Assembly (NCBI RefSeq): GCF_039595395.1
Contig: NZ_JBCNLP010000006.1
Span: forward strand, 1,960,458-2,024,457
DNA length: 64,000 nucleotides
From: Novosphingobium sp.
GTDB taxonomy: Bacteria > Pseudomonadota > Alphaproteobacteria > Sphingomonadales > Sphingomonadaceae
Direction: 5' to 3'
The number at the start of each line of letters is the position of its first letter. The first letter of the stretch is position 1. The position numbers and the translations under genes are program-made. The notes beneath the pieces were generated by a model, which was given only the letters and a program-made list of their open reading frames with translations, did not search any database and was not told the DNA's origin. Shown here piece after piece: positions 43,868-52,720 of this stretch.

Positions 43868-44363
43868 CCAACAGCACGAACGGCCTGTCTCGGTAGGAGA
43901 CATCTTTGATCGGCCGGAAGCCCAGCTTTTCGGCCAGCTTCAGCGAAGGAAGATTGATCCCTTCTATCAGGCAGGCAACGGCATCGTGGCAGGTTGACCT
44001 CCGTATCCAAAGCAGAAGGGCCGTCAACGCCTCGAATGCGAAACCCCTGCCGCCAACTCCGGACGAGAAAAGCCACGAGGCCTCAGGCACGCTGTCGAGC
44101 AGCGGATCGACACCGCGTCGGAAGAAGCTCGCGCCGACTTCACCCACGATCCTGCGGCTCGCCTTTTCAATAACGGCCAACGTGCCGAAACCAAAGAGGC
44201 TCCAATGGCCCGCGCAGCGCAGCACCCTCGTCCAGGCGGCTTCTTGGGAATCGGGTAGATTGCCGATGAACCTGCGCACAGCCGGGTCAGCCGCCAGAGC
44301 CATGATCGACGGCAGGTCACCGGGTTCATAGCAGCGCAAGAGCAGCCGTTCAGTTTCGATCAT
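43821..44363 (-). CDS. GNAT-family N-acetyltransferase (RimJ/RimL-like)
   Basis: 180 residues. Opens MIETERLLLRCYEPGDLPSIMAL, the RimJ/RimL start; acetyl-CoA loop region FSSGVGGRGFAFEALTALL (the usual RGxGxA appears as GGRGFAF), and the end GINLPSLKLAEKLGFRPIKDV is the standard NxxSxxLxEKLGF motif. Acetylates an amine on an unknown substrate, cytosolic. Overlaps the LysR gene in convergent arrangement. Confidence 0.88.
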   Translation of the reverse strand: MIETERLLLRCYEPGDLPSIMALAADPAVRRFIGNLPDSQEAAWTRVLRCAGHWSLFGFGTLAVIEKASRRIVGEVGASFFRRGVDPLLDSVPEASWLFSSGVGGRGFAFEALTALLLWIRRSTCHDAVACLIEGINLPSLKLAEKLGFRPIKDVSYRDRPFVLLASQARSPEGARPAPR

Positions 44364-44393
44364 ATGGGCGGCAGTGGAATATGGCGAAATTCC

Positions 44394-45425
44394 TTAGTCT
44401 CCACGCAGGCAAGCACGGACGAAGCGGACGAGTTCACGGTTCAGTTCCAGATCCTCCGGCGTGCCGCCCATGAAACCGCCATGCGGCATCGCCTCGAAGA
44501 CGTGAAGCTCGGCAGCCACGCCCGCCTTCCTGAGGGCACGATGCATGCGGACGGTGTTGGATAGGAAAAGATCGCGCGTGCCGGATTGCAGCAGCGTCGG
44601 CGGCAGCCCGGTCAGGTCGCCAAACAACGGCGAGAGAGTGGGGTTGGAAAGGTCCGCGCCCTGCGCATAGAGCAGGTTTGCCGAGCGCAGAGGCAAGGGC
44701 AGCATCACGTCCACCAGACGGTTCACTTCGAAGCTGTCCCCGGACTCGGTCAGGTCCACCTCAGGCGACAGCAGGACGAGGCCGGCGGGCATGGGTAGCC
44801 CCTCGTCCCGCGCCCGCAACAGCATGGCAACGGCGAGGTTGCCACCTGCCGACCTGCCACCAATGACCACGCCTGAAGGCCCGTGTTGCTCCAGCACGTG
44901 CACATAGGCCGCCAGCGTATCGTCCAAACCCGCGGGATAGGGATGCTCAGGCGGAGTCCGATAATCGACGCCGTAGCAGCGTAGGCCGTGTAGGTCGGCC
45001 TGCATCTGCGCGCCGACCCGGCACGCCTCGCCGCCGCCAAACACCAGCGCGCCACCGTGCAGGTCGAGATAGGCACCTTCCCCCACGGTTGCGGCCTCGG
45101 GCGTGGCCAAGTGAACGGCAGCCGCGCCAACCTGAATGGTTTGGACGCTGGCGCGCAACGTGCCCGCGAGATCCTTCATGCTGGCGGCATAGTGCGCATC
45201 GACCGTCTTCTTGATACGGAGCCACCCGTCATGATCCTCGGGATCAGGCATCGGGTTCTTCGCGTTGATCGGCATTCCCTCGGAATCCAGGAGGCGGTCC
45301 AGTACCGCCCGCGCTTCCGCGCTGATCGAGCGGGGCGCGGGAAGCACGCGGGCGGGCAGCCGCACAGCGACAGTTTGTTCATCCATGGGCGCACGCCCCG
45401 ATCGTCGGTATTTTGAAAGTGCCAT
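44394..45425 (-). CDS. Alpha/beta hydrolase, HSL/Abhydrolase-3 family esterase
   Basis: ATG 45425 gives 343 residues; ATG 45386 (MDEQTVAVRLPARVL) gives 330 and may be the true start. Oxyanion motif is LHGGALVFGGG, nucleophile GRSAGGNLAVA, acid region after LFGDLTGLPPTLLQSGTRD, and His in FEAMPHGGFMGG, fitting hormone-sensitive-lipase-type esterases of short acyl esters. First listed of a run of reverse-strand genes (VOC, hydrolase, SDR, EthD) that look co-regulated; 27 bp separate it from the VOC gene. Confidence 0.9.
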   Translation of the reverse strand: MALSKYRRSGRAPMDEQTVAVRLPARVLPAPRSISAEARAVLDRLLDSEGMPINAKNPMPDPEDHDGWLRIKKTVDAHYAASMKDLAGTLRASVQTIQVGAAAVHLATPEAATVGEGAYLDLHGGALVFGGGEACRVGAQMQADLHGLRCYGVDYRTPPEHPYPAGLDDTLAAYVHVLEQHGPSGVVIGGRSAGGNLAVAMLLRARDEGLPMPAGLVLLSPEVDLTESGDSFEVNRLVDVMLPLPLRSANLLYAQGADLSNPTLSPLFGDLTGLPPTLLQSGTRDLFLSNTVRMHRALRKAGVAAELHVFEAMPHGGFMGGTPEDLELNRELVRFVRACLRGD

Positions 45426-45452
45426 GCGGATGCGGGTCCATCGACAGATTCC

Positions 45453-45983
45453 TCAATCCTCGTCCTGCCACCTGCGCAGATCGGTCTGGTCGTGATAGGC
45501 CATGCGATCCGGCGTGGTGATGAATTCCATTGTTGTGCCCCATGGCATGCGGCAATAGCAGACCTTGTTACCAGGGCCTTTTTCAGTAGCATAGGGAATG
45601 GCCCTCGGCGCCGTGAGAGGCGTACCCCCTGCTCTTTCGAAGCGCTCGACTGATGCGTCGATATCATCCGTGTAGAGCGCGAAGTGGGTGATGCCGAAAT
45701 CGCTCGCGCGGATCGGCGGCGCCTGCTCGGGCCCGTGCATTTCGAAAAGCTCGATATCGGGTCCGGTGCCGATCTTGACCATCGCCTGCGCGCGCACGAT
45801 GGTGCCCGGGAACGCTCCCACGGCCCGCTCAAACTCAGGCCCCTGCCGCGGCGGATCCTGCGGGCCGAACGACTGGTAGATCAACTGGGCGCCAAAGGCC
45901 TCGATCAGAAACGATTTGGCGGCTTCGATATCGGGCACCGTGATGCCGATATGATTGACGCCGCGAATGATGGGTGCGGTCAT
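45453..45983 (-). CDS. VOC-superfamily (glyoxalase-like) protein
   Basis: 176 residues from ATG 45983 (AGGAGA upstream). Two beta-alpha-beta-beta-beta modules: RGVNHIGITVPDIEAAKSFLIEAFGAQLIYQ with metal His in VNHIGI, IELFEMHGPEQ (Glu), ITHFALYTDDIDASVERFERAGG (His), and GTTMEFITTPD (Glu). These match H/E/H/E metal ligands of glyoxalase-type and extradiol enzymes. Cytosolic lyase, isomerase or dioxygenase on an unknown substrate. Lies in the esterase-hydrolase-SDR run. Confidence 0.88.
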   Translation of the reverse strand: MTAPIIRGVNHIGITVPDIEAAKSFLIEAFGAQLIYQSFGPQDPPRQGPEFERAVGAFPGTIVRAQAMVKIGTGPDIELFEMHGPEQAPPIRASDFGITHFALYTDDIDASVERFERAGGTPLTAPRAIPYATEKGPGNKVCYCRMPWGTTMEFITTPDRMAYHDQTDLRRWQDED

Positions 45984-46020
45984 GAGAGTCTCCTTTGTTG
46001 CTGTTCAATCGAGCGCTGGG

Positions 46021-46869
46021 TCAGCCGGCGTTGAGGAACGCGATCAGGGCGGCAACGACCGCTTCAGGCCGCTCATCCGCCACATAATGGCTACAACGCG
46101 CGATGGCGCCGCCAGTCACCTTGGTGGCGAACTCCTCGAGCATCGCCACCATTTGCGCGCCGAAGCGCTGGTCTCCGCCCAGTCCGAGCACCGGTATCTC
46201 GAGCGGCTGCTTCTTGTAACCGAGCGCGGCCGCGTGATCGGCCTTGAAGGTGCGATACCATTCCATGCCGCCGCGCGTGCGACCGGGAAGCGCCATCGCC
46301 CTGGCATAGATATCGATGTCCGCGGGATCGAAGCTGCCGTGGTCGTAGAACCGCTCGGCCATGAAGGTCGAAATATAATCATATTCGCGGCCATATAGCA
46401 GACGCTCGGGCAGATCCCGGTTCGCGTGGAAGGCGAAGTGCCAGATCTTTTCAGTCGTCGCCTCCCATTGCGACCAGCCGGGAAGCGGAACGTCGAGCAC
46501 CGCCAGATGGGTGACCGCCTCGCGATGGAGGGCAGCCTGCGCCAAGGCGATCATGCCTCCGATATCATGCCCGCATACGGCGTAGCGCTGATGCCCAAGA
46601 GCAAGCATGACCTCGTGCGCGTCGCGCGCCATGGTCGCCTTGTCATAGCCGCCCTGCGGGCAGTCGGAAAACCCCGCACCGCGCAGATCAATGGCCACAA
46701 CACTGAAATGCTCGGCAAGCAGCGGCATCACATGATGCCATTCCCACCAGGTTTCCGGCCAACCGTGCAGCAACAGGATCGGCGGCCCTGAGCCCCCGGT
46801 GACGGCATTAATCTTGATGCCGTTAGCCGGCACCAGTTGCTGGGCAAAGCCTGGCAGGGCTGCGATCAT
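46021..46869 (-). CDS. Epoxide-hydrolase/haloacetate-dehalogenase-like alpha/beta hydrolase
   Basis: 282 residues from ATG 46869. HGWPETWWEWHHVMP carries the oxyanion HGxP motif of epoxide hydrolases and haloacetate dehalogenases; the nucleophile is Asp in VCGHDIGGM (about 102), not Ser. Cap region WHFAFHANRDLPERLLYGREYDYI, catalytic His in IARCSHYVADERPE. Predicted to open an epoxide or cleave a carbon-halogen bond. Between VOC and SDR genes on one strand. Confidence 0.88.
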   Translation of the reverse strand: MIAALPGFAQQLVPANGIKINAVTGGSGPPILLLHGWPETWWEWHHVMPLLAEHFSVVAIDLRGAGFSDCPQGGYDKATMARDAHEVMLALGHQRYAVCGHDIGGMIALAQAALHREAVTHLAVLDVPLPGWSQWEATTEKIWHFAFHANRDLPERLLYGREYDYISTFMAERFYDHGSFDPADIDIYARAMALPGRTRGGMEWYRTFKADHAAALGYKKQPLEIPVLGLGGDQRFGAQMVAMLEEFATKVTGGAIARCSHYVADERPEAVVAALIAFLNAG

Positions 46870-46920
46870 GATCGCTCTCCAAAGGGATAATAACGTTCAA
46901 ACGGTGTGCAGGACTGGCGC

Positions 46921-47745
46921 TCAGGCTGGGTCGAAATCGGTGGCGATCGTGATGTCACGCCAGGCATCGATATCGCGCCGGAAAGCGGCGAGCTTCCGCT
47001 CGGCGATCGCGTGGGCGGACGGGCCGAGCGGCAGGTGCAGCGGAGCGTCTTTGGCATCGACGGCCCGCAGGATCACCGCGACCGCCTTGTCCGGATCGCC
47101 CGCCTGATTGCCGTCGCCGGTTTCCCGGTAATGCTTGCGCGAGCTCGCGGCATATTCGGGCATCTCGTTGGCGGCCATGGCGATTGATCGACCAAGAAAA
47201 TCGGTGCGAAACGGTCCGGGTTCGACGATCAGCACGCGGATGCCCAAAGGCTTCAGCTCGCCGGCGAGCGCCTCGGAAATCCCTTCCACGGCAAACTTGG
47301 CGGCATGGTAATAGCCACCGCCGCCCCTTCCCTCGATCCCGGCGCCCGACGACATGTTGACGACGGTGCCTCCCGTGCGCCGCAGAACGGGCAGCGCGGC
47401 TCTGGTGGTCTCGATCAGCCCGAAGACGTCCACTTCGAACATCGGCCGATATTCTTTAGGCGTGCCTTCCTCGATCGCGCCGAACAATGCGTAGCCGGCA
47501 TTGTTCACGAGCACGTCGAACCCGCCGAAAGCTTTGACTGCCTGTGCGACCACCGTCCTGGCCGCCGCGGCATCGGTCACATCGAGCGGCAAGGTGAGCA
47601 TTCGGCCCCCGAACGGCTCGGCCAGGGCAGCGATCGCCTGGACATTACGTGCCGTTGCGATGACCCGGTCGCCGCGCCGTGCCGCCGCAAGCGCAAGTCG
47701 CTGCCCGAAGCCGCTCGAGCAGCCCGTGATGAGCCAGGTTTTCAT
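46921..47745 (-). CDS. Classical short-chain dehydrogenase/reductase
   Basis: 274 residues. KTWLITGCSSGFGQRLALAAARRGDRV has the TGxxxGFG loop; NNAGYALFG, TVVNMSSGAGIEG and YYHAAKFAVEGISEAL (Ser-Tyr-Lys) are intact. Similar in type to the broken SDR at 11899-12652. Expected NADP-dependent oxidoreductase. It lies 42 bp before an EthD gene on the same strand. Confidence 0.92.
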   Translation of the reverse strand: MKTWLITGCSSGFGQRLALAAARRGDRVIATARNVQAIAALAEPFGGRMLTLPLDVTDAAAARTVVAQAVKAFGGFDVLVNNAGYALFGAIEEGTPKEYRPMFEVDVFGLIETTRAALPVLRRTGGTVVNMSSGAGIEGRGGGGYYHAAKFAVEGISEALAGELKPLGIRVLIVEPGPFRTDFLGRSIAMAANEMPEYAASSRKHYRETGDGNQAGDPDKAVAVILRAVDAKDAPLHLPLGPSAHAIAERKLAAFRRDIDAWRDITIATDFDPA

Positions 47746-47787
47746 GACATGCGCTCCGTTGGTTTTCAGATAGTGGCGACGCTCCGC

Positions 47788-48087
47788 TCAGAGCGGATGC
47801 ACGACGCTGCGCTGCGGTTGGATGGAAGTGAAGAGGGCGACGTCAGCCATGATTTGGGCGGTTTCGGGCGCGTGGAGCGCCGCTTCCATGGCGGCCCCGT
47901 CGCGGAAGTTGACAACCCCAACCGCGATCAGCCCGGCGCCGTCCGTTTGAGGGAAGAAACCAGCGGCACTGACGAGCCCATAGCGGCCCCAGCTTTCCCG
48001 CACGAGCGGGAAGTGGACGTCGATCCAGTGGTCGCGATCGAACGGTGTGTGCGGATCGCCCGCATAGGTCACCAGCATTGTGATCAT
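47788..48087 (-). CDS. EthD-domain protein
   Basis: 99 residues from ATG 48087 (AAGGA eight bases upstream); longer frames upstream lack support. MLVTYAGDPHTPFDRDHWIDVHFPLVRESWGRYGLVSA is the ferredoxin-like EthD pattern (HWxxxHxPL), ending APETAQIMADVALFTSIQPQRSV. EthD proteins assist monooxygenase or aromatic-pathway enzymes; some are small dimeric cyclases or decarboxylases. First gene of the run into the SDR and hydrolases. Confidence 0.85.
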   Translation of the reverse strand: MITMLVTYAGDPHTPFDRDHWIDVHFPLVRESWGRYGLVSAAGFFPQTDGAGLIAVGVVNFRDGAAMEAALHAPETAQIMADVALFTSIQPQRSVVHPL

Positions 48088-48313
48088 CCTCAAAATCCTT
48101 GTGCACGAGCGTTCGGACCGTCTGCGGCAGTCAGCTACGACTTCCGCCTGTTCGCCTCGTTCCCGACGATGGAGACAATCTAGATACTTGGATTTGTTCT
48201 TGAACCGCCAAGGTTGCACACTTGCCGTTCAGTTTTGTACAGATGATCTGCCGCGAAGGGAGCCGCCAGATTGATCGTTAACGTGGCTGCTCTCCCCCGC
48301 CGGCACCGTGCCT

Positions 48314-49045
48314 CTACACCTGCCCCATGCCGCCATCGACGCAAAGCTCCGCTCCGGTCACGAAGCTTGCCGCATCGCTGAGCAGAAACACCGCGGCGGC
48401 CGCTACTTCTGCGGGGTGCGCCATCCGGCCGAGGGGAATGGGTGCGATCAGTTTCTGTCGCATCTCATCGGACACGGCGGTCATCATGTCCGTGTCGGTA
48501 GGCCCCGGCGCCACAACGTTGACCCGGATGCGCCGCGGCGCGAGTTCGGCCGCCCAGCTGCGCGCATAAGACCTCAACGCGGCCTTGGTCGCGGCATAGG
48601 TGCTGAAGGGCGTTACGCCCATGGCATCCGCGATCGACCCGATCAGCACGACCGACGCGCCTTCCTTGAGCAGCGGCAGCGCCACCTGGATACCGAACAA
48701 AGCGCCCCGCACGTTCACCGCGAAGTGCCGATCGAAATGCCCGGACGTCTCTTCGGCGATTGTCGCCGGCTCCGACAGTCCGGCATTCAGCACAAGCGCA
48801 TCGATGCGGCCATAGCGGCGATCAACTTCGCCCACGACCAGCCGCAGGTCCGCCTGCGAAGCCGCATCCGCCACCAAGCCCTGCGCCAAAGGACCGATCG
48901 CCTCCGCCGAAGCCGCTACCTCGGACTGCCTTCGTCCCGTGAGGATCACGGAAGCACCCTCCTGTGCAAGCGCCCGCGAAGTTGCCAGACCGATCCCCTT
49001 CGCGCCGCCGATCACCAGTGCAACCTTGTTTTCCATGCTTGCCAT
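48314..49045 (-). CDS. Short-chain dehydrogenase, HxlR-linked
   Basis: 243 residues from ATG 49045, with GGAAGGA twelve bases upstream (ATG 49048 also possible). NKVALVIGGAKGIGLATSRAL (GGxKGIG loop), LNAGLSEPATI, VVLIGSIADAMG (Ser) and YAATKAALRSYARSWAAEL (Tyr/Lys); the end is GAELCVDGGMGQV. Typical FabG-like NAD(P)-dependent reductase. Divergent from the HxlR gene, with a dyad at 49076-49094 between them, so likely under its control. Confidence 0.93.
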   Translation of the reverse strand: MASMENKVALVIGGAKGIGLATSRALAQEGASVILTGRRQSEVAASAEAIGPLAQGLVADAASQADLRLVVGEVDRRYGRIDALVLNAGLSEPATIAEETSGHFDRHFAVNVRGALFGIQVALPLLKEGASVVLIGSIADAMGVTPFSTYAATKAALRSYARSWAAELAPRRIRVNVVAPGPTDTDMMTAVSDEMRQKLIAPIPLGRMAHPAEVAAAAVFLLSDAASFVTGAELCVDGGMGQV

Positions 49046-49075
49046 CATCCGTCCTTCCATTTGAGACGGGCAACC

Positions 49076-49094
49076 AGATATACGAGGCATATCT
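49076..49094. promoter_or_regulatory. Operator candidate AGATAT-N7-ATATCT
   Basis: Perfect 6-bp arms (49076-49081, 49089-49094) in the 81-bp gap between the divergent SDR and HxlR genes. A related CTAGATA box appears at 49121-49127 and at 48180-48186, upstream of the EthD gene. Fits a homodimeric HxlR binding site; inferred. Confidence 0.5.
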
Positions 49095-49126
49095 GCTATC
49101 AAGAACGCACCTGGAGTAGCCTAGAT

Positions 49127-49516
49127 ATGGCTGACGATACCGACCTAGAGGCACTCTCGTGCAAGGCGATGATGGATGTACCCAGGATCCGCCCCGTGCT
49201 CGACAAGATCGCGGACAAATGGACGGTCATGATCCTGACGGTGCTTTGCCCCCAGCCAGCGCGCTTCAACGATATCAAGCGACGCTTGGGCGGCATCACT
49301 CACAAATCGCTCGCCGACGCGTTGAAGCGCCTGGAACGCTACGGACTGATTACTCGAACTGTACTTCCAACCAGCCCTATCGGTGTCGAATACAGGATTA
49401 CGCCACTGGGTCACTCGCTCCGCGAACCCTTTGAGGCGCTCTGTTCCTGGGCGCTGGCGCATGAGCATGCTATGGCAACCGCTGCCATAGCCTACGACCG
49501 GTCGCGTGGAGAATGA
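49127..49516 (+). CDS. HxlR-family transcriptional regulator
   Basis: 129 residues from ATG 49127. Single winged-helix HxlR domain with the usual start (IRPVLDKIADKWTVMILTVLCPQPARFNDIKRRLGGITHKSLADALKRLERYGLI), wing RTVLPTSPIGVEYRITPLG. Members sense aldehydes or quinones and control oxidoreductases. Divergent from the SDR, its likely target. Confidence 0.95.
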   Translation: MADDTDLEALSCKAMMDVPRIRPVLDKIADKWTVMILTVLCPQPARFNDIKRRLGGITHKSLADALKRLERYGLITRTVLPTSPIGVEYRITPLGHSLREPFEALCSWALAHEHAMATAAIAYDRSRGE

Positions 49517-49789
49517 CCATCGGGCTTGTAAATGGCTGATGCGCCACAACCAATGCCATCTTACAGGACAGATCAGAATGGGCCTAAAGGCTTGGAGGTG
49601 GGCATGTTGCCGCCGGATGTCTTTGGGCAAGGCGAACGGACGATTTTGGCGGAAGTTGCCGCTGGAGGGACGACTGGCAAATGGCTGGGCTTGGTCGAAA
49701 CCTGCCAGTTCGGGCGCCGACTGTCTTTCAGCAGCGGCTCCACCCAGCTAGCCATTGCGCCATTTGGGTCAGAAGCCGCAACCAGACAT

Positions 49790-50713
49790 TCATTCAGCCT
49801 GCCATACCGGCGGGCTGCCGATCGCCTGCCTTAAGGCGGCGGTCACAATCCGCAAACGCGCCGAGGGCTGGGCCAAGGCACGCAGGAGCCAAATCCCCAC
49901 CAGCTGGGCATTCCATATCTCGCCCGACAGGCGCAGGCGCATCAGCGCACCGCAGCGCACATCCTCCCCCACCACCCAGTCGGGCAACAAAGCCAGCCCC
50001 AATCCGGCCCGGGCAGCCAGACGCATCGCTTCGAAATCGTCGCAGCGGAACACTGCGTCCTTGTCTGCCAGACCATTGAGCGGGCTACCCAGCAGGTCTG
50101 CCCAGCCCAGCAGGTCAGCGCCGTGCAGCTTGTCAATCAGCCTGTGCCCTGCCAGATCCTCCAGCGTTTGGGGCATGCCCATACGCGCCAGATAGGCCGC
50201 GCTGCCCACCAGCAGGCGGCGTTGGTCGGCCAGTTTGGTGGCGATCAGCGTGCTGTCCGCCAATTGGCCGATGCGGATCACCGCATCCAGTCGCTCCAGC
50301 ACGGGATCGGCGAGACGCTCGGTCAGGTCCAGCTCTACCTGCAACTGTGGGTGGTTCACCATCACCTGCTCCAGCGCGGGGATCACATAGCGTTTGCCGA
50401 AAGTGGGAAAGCAGGCGATCCGCACCACGCCCGCCACCGCGCCATCGAAAGCGGCGACTTCCGCATGGGTATCAGCCAGTTGATCCAACAACGGCTGGGC
50501 CCGCTCGAACAGGCGCTCGCCAGCATCGGTCATCACCAGCGCGCGCGTCGAGCGCACCAGCAATGGCACGCCCAGCGAATGCTCCAGCGCGTCGATCTGC
50601 CGCACGATGGCCGAGGGCGTCTGCCCGCGCCGCCGCGCCGCACCCGAGAAACTGCCATGGCGCACCACCTCGACGAACACCGCCAGATGCTCGGCAAAGC
50701 GGGGGTCTTTCAT
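49790..50713 (-). CDS. LysR-family regulator
   Basis: 307 residues from ATG 50713 (MKDPRFAEHLAVFVEVVRHGS). HTH GSFSGAARRRGQTPSAIVRQIDALEHSLGVPLLVRSTRAL, then the CrgA-type effector domain (VRIACFPTFGKRYVIPAL). Divergent from the SRPBCC-MDR gene pair with a 135-bp intergenic region; probably controls that pair. Confidence 0.92.
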   Translation of the reverse strand: MKDPRFAEHLAVFVEVVRHGSFSGAARRRGQTPSAIVRQIDALEHSLGVPLLVRSTRALVMTDAGERLFERAQPLLDQLADTHAEVAAFDGAVAGVVRIACFPTFGKRYVIPALEQVMVNHPQLQVELDLTERLADPVLERLDAVIRIGQLADSTLIATKLADQRRLLVGSAAYLARMGMPQTLEDLAGHRLIDKLHGADLLGWADLLGSPLNGLADKDAVFRCDDFEAMRLAARAGLGLALLPDWVVGEDVRCGALMRLRLSGEIWNAQLVGIWLLRALAQPSARLRIVTAALRQAIGSPPVWQAE

Positions 50714-50848
50714 GCGCGTGGATCTCCATCTTTGCGGTTTTGGCAAAGCCGTTTGCGCATCACCATGCGTTATCATCGCGCCCAAGTCGAGGCATCTGAG
50801 GGGTACCGGCAGATCACGGCGATCTGCCCCAAGCCAAGGAAAAACCTC

Positions 50849-51388
50849 ATGAAAGTGCTCGACCAGATCCTGTCGCAATCGGCCTATTCGCATGAGATCG
50901 ACGTGCCACTGGGCAAAATCGACATCGCAGACTGGCTCTTCACCCTGCCCGAGGCGGAATATCTGCGTTGCTGCGTGCCCGACCATATCGCATCAGGCAT
51001 CACCACCGCCGACGATGGCCGCCGCATGGTAATCAATGTCGAGATGATCGGCAGCGGGCTGGTGGTGCAGCATTATGTCGCCGAGGAGGCCCGGCCCGAT
51101 TACGTCCGCATGAATTCGATCAGCGACGTCTTCACCGCCAATGGCCGCACGCAGGTCAATGTGCTGTGGGAGCTGATCGCGGAAGATGCCGGGAACGGGC
51201 GTACCCGCTACACCAACCGCGTGACGGCCCGCCCCACCGACGCCTTCATGGACTTCCTGGCCCAGCACGGCCTGCGCTTCGAGGATGCCGCCGCCGGGCG
51301 TCAGGCCGCTGGGGGCGACCACAACCGCCGCGAAACGCCCTTCTTCGCCGAGAGCATCGCCCGCCGCGCCCAGGAAGCGGCGCTGTGA
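50849..51388 (+). CDS. SRPBCC/START-like protein
   Basis: 179 residues from ATG 50849 (AAGGA ten bases upstream). Long antiparallel strands (RRMVINVEMIGSGLVVQHYVAE, RTQVNVLWELIAEDAGNGRTRYTNRVTARP) followed by a C-terminal helix (AFMDFLAQHGLRFEDAA) fit a helix-grip fold. Function unknown; such proteins bind hydrophobic ligands. The stop overlaps the next start (GTGA at 51385-51388), so it is translated with the MDR reductase. Confidence 0.7.
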   Translation: MKVLDQILSQSAYSHEIDVPLGKIDIADWLFTLPEAEYLRCCVPDHIASGITTADDGRRMVINVEMIGSGLVVQHYVAEEARPDYVRMNSISDVFTANGRTQVNVLWELIAEDAGNGRTRYTNRVTARPTDAFMDFLAQHGLRFEDAAAGRQAAGGDHNRRETPFFAESIARRAQEAAL

Positions 51389-52365
51389 AAGCGATCGTTC
51401 AAAGCAGCTTCGGCCCGGCGGAGGTCTTGCACTCCGCCGAGGTGCCGATGCCCGACATCCGACCCAATGACCTGCTGGTGCGCGTGCATGCCGCAGGCGT
51501 GAACCGGGCCGACATTCTCCAGCGCGAAGGTTTCTACGCCGGGCAGCATTTCGGCGAAAGCGATCTGCTGGGGCTGGAACTGGCGGGAGAAATCATCGCC
51601 GTCGGCGAGGCAGTGGCCGACATGCGGCCCGGAGACCGGGTGATGGCCATCGTGGGCGGTGGCGCCTATGCCGAATATGCGCGGGTCGACCAGGCGATGG
51701 CGGTGAAAGTTCCGCCGAACCTGTCCTTTGCCGAGGCGGCGGGGGTGATGGAAGCCTTCGTCACGGCGGTCGAGGCGGTGTGCCATCTCGCCCGGCTGCA
51801 GCGGGGCCAAAGCGTGTTGGTCCATGCGGCGGCGGGCGGGATCGGCTCGGCCTGCGTGCAATTGGCCCATGCGCTGGGGGCCCGCGTGCTCGCCACGGCA
51901 GGCGCCCGCCGCTTGGCCGATGTGCTGGAGATCGGCGCCTCCGTTGCCTTCGACCATCGCGCTGACGACTGGGAGGCCGGTGTAAGGGCGGCAAGCGATG
52001 GGCAGGGCGTCGATGCCGTGATCGATTTTGTGGGTGGCGACACTCTGGCGCCCAATCTGCGGAGCCTGCGCCCTGGCGGCACGCTGGTTCAGGTCGGCAT
52101 TCTGAGCGGCAAGGCGGATGCCACACTTCCGCTCAACCTGCTGCTGCACAATCATCTGCGTCTGCAGGGCACGGTGATGAAATCGCGCTTACCCGCCGAA
52201 AAGCGCGCGATGGTCGAGCGCTTTGCCGAAATCGCCCTGCCGCTGATGGCCGATGGCCGCCCGCGCCCTTTGATCCATGCGCAATTCCCGCTGGACCAGG
52301 CCGCCGATGCCCATCGACTGATGGAGGCCGGTGGCGGTATGGGCAAAATTATTCTGGCTGTGTAA
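51385..52365 (+). CDS. MDR NAD(P)H:quinone oxidoreductase-like enzyme
   Basis: 326 residues from GTG 51385. KAIVQSSFGPAEVLHSAEVPMPDIRPNDLLVRVHAAGVNRADILQREG is the QOR/PIG3-type GroES half; SVLVHAAAGGIGSACVQLAHALGA is the Rossmann loop (AxxGGIGSA), then DFVGGDTLAPNLRSLRPGG. No zinc ligands, so an enone or quinone reductase. Overlaps the SRPBCC gene by 4 bp; a terminator follows. Confidence 0.92.
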   Translation: MKAIVQSSFGPAEVLHSAEVPMPDIRPNDLLVRVHAAGVNRADILQREGFYAGQHFGESDLLGLELAGEIIAVGEAVADMRPGDRVMAIVGGGAYAEYARVDQAMAVKVPPNLSFAEAAGVMEAFVTAVEAVCHLARLQRGQSVLVHAAAGGIGSACVQLAHALGARVLATAGARRLADVLEIGASVAFDHRADDWEAGVRAASDGQGVDAVIDFVGGDTLAPNLRSLRPGGTLVQVGILSGKADATLPLNLLLHNHLRLQGTVMKSRLPAEKRAMVERFAEIALPLMADGRPRPLIHAQFPLDQAADAHRLMEAGGGMGKIILAV

Positions 52366-52373
52366 GGGCCCCG

Positions 52374-52408
52374 GGCAGGCTCTTCGCTTGGAACCGCGCG
52401 AGCCTGCC
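52374..52408 (+). terminator. Rho-independent-like hairpin after the MDR gene
   Basis: GGCAGGCTC (52374-52382) pairs perfectly with GAGCCTGCC (52400-52408) 9 bp past the stop, followed by GCTTCTTTC. Loop 17 nt. Confidence 0.65.
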
Positions 52409-52686
52409 GCTTCTTTCGGTAGCGCTGACAAAGGCGACATACAGGCCCTTAGACGTAGCTGTCAGAAGCCGCCCTTCGTTAATGGGGATGAGCAGCAGCC
52501 GGAGAGCATTTCGTATTCCCTCACGCGCTGAAGATGTGATCCGGCCGAAAAGCCCCTCCAATGGCGAAGAATCTGTTGAAAAGGAGCAATTGCTGCGGGG
52601 GCGATGGGCCCAGGGCCCCCCGCCTTTTACCCACGCCTTCTCCGGCCCGCGTTCGAGCGTGTGACGATGCACCTGATAACGGGAAG
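52409..52686. other. Gap before IS copy B
   Basis: No gene seen. Contains AAGCCGCCCTTCGTTAA (52467-52483), like AAAGTCGCCCTTCATTCA (34969-34986), a further dispersed intergenic motif. GC-rich homopolymers near 52598-52621. Confidence 0.4.
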
Positions 52687-52720
52687 TGATCGGCCCCCAC
52701 TGAGTGGTCCGTGTTGATTG

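Noticed and set aside
49532..49834. 100-codon forward ORF between HxlR and LysR genes
   Set aside because: Overlaps the LysR 3' end in the opposite sense and contains a dispersed repeat; no motif.
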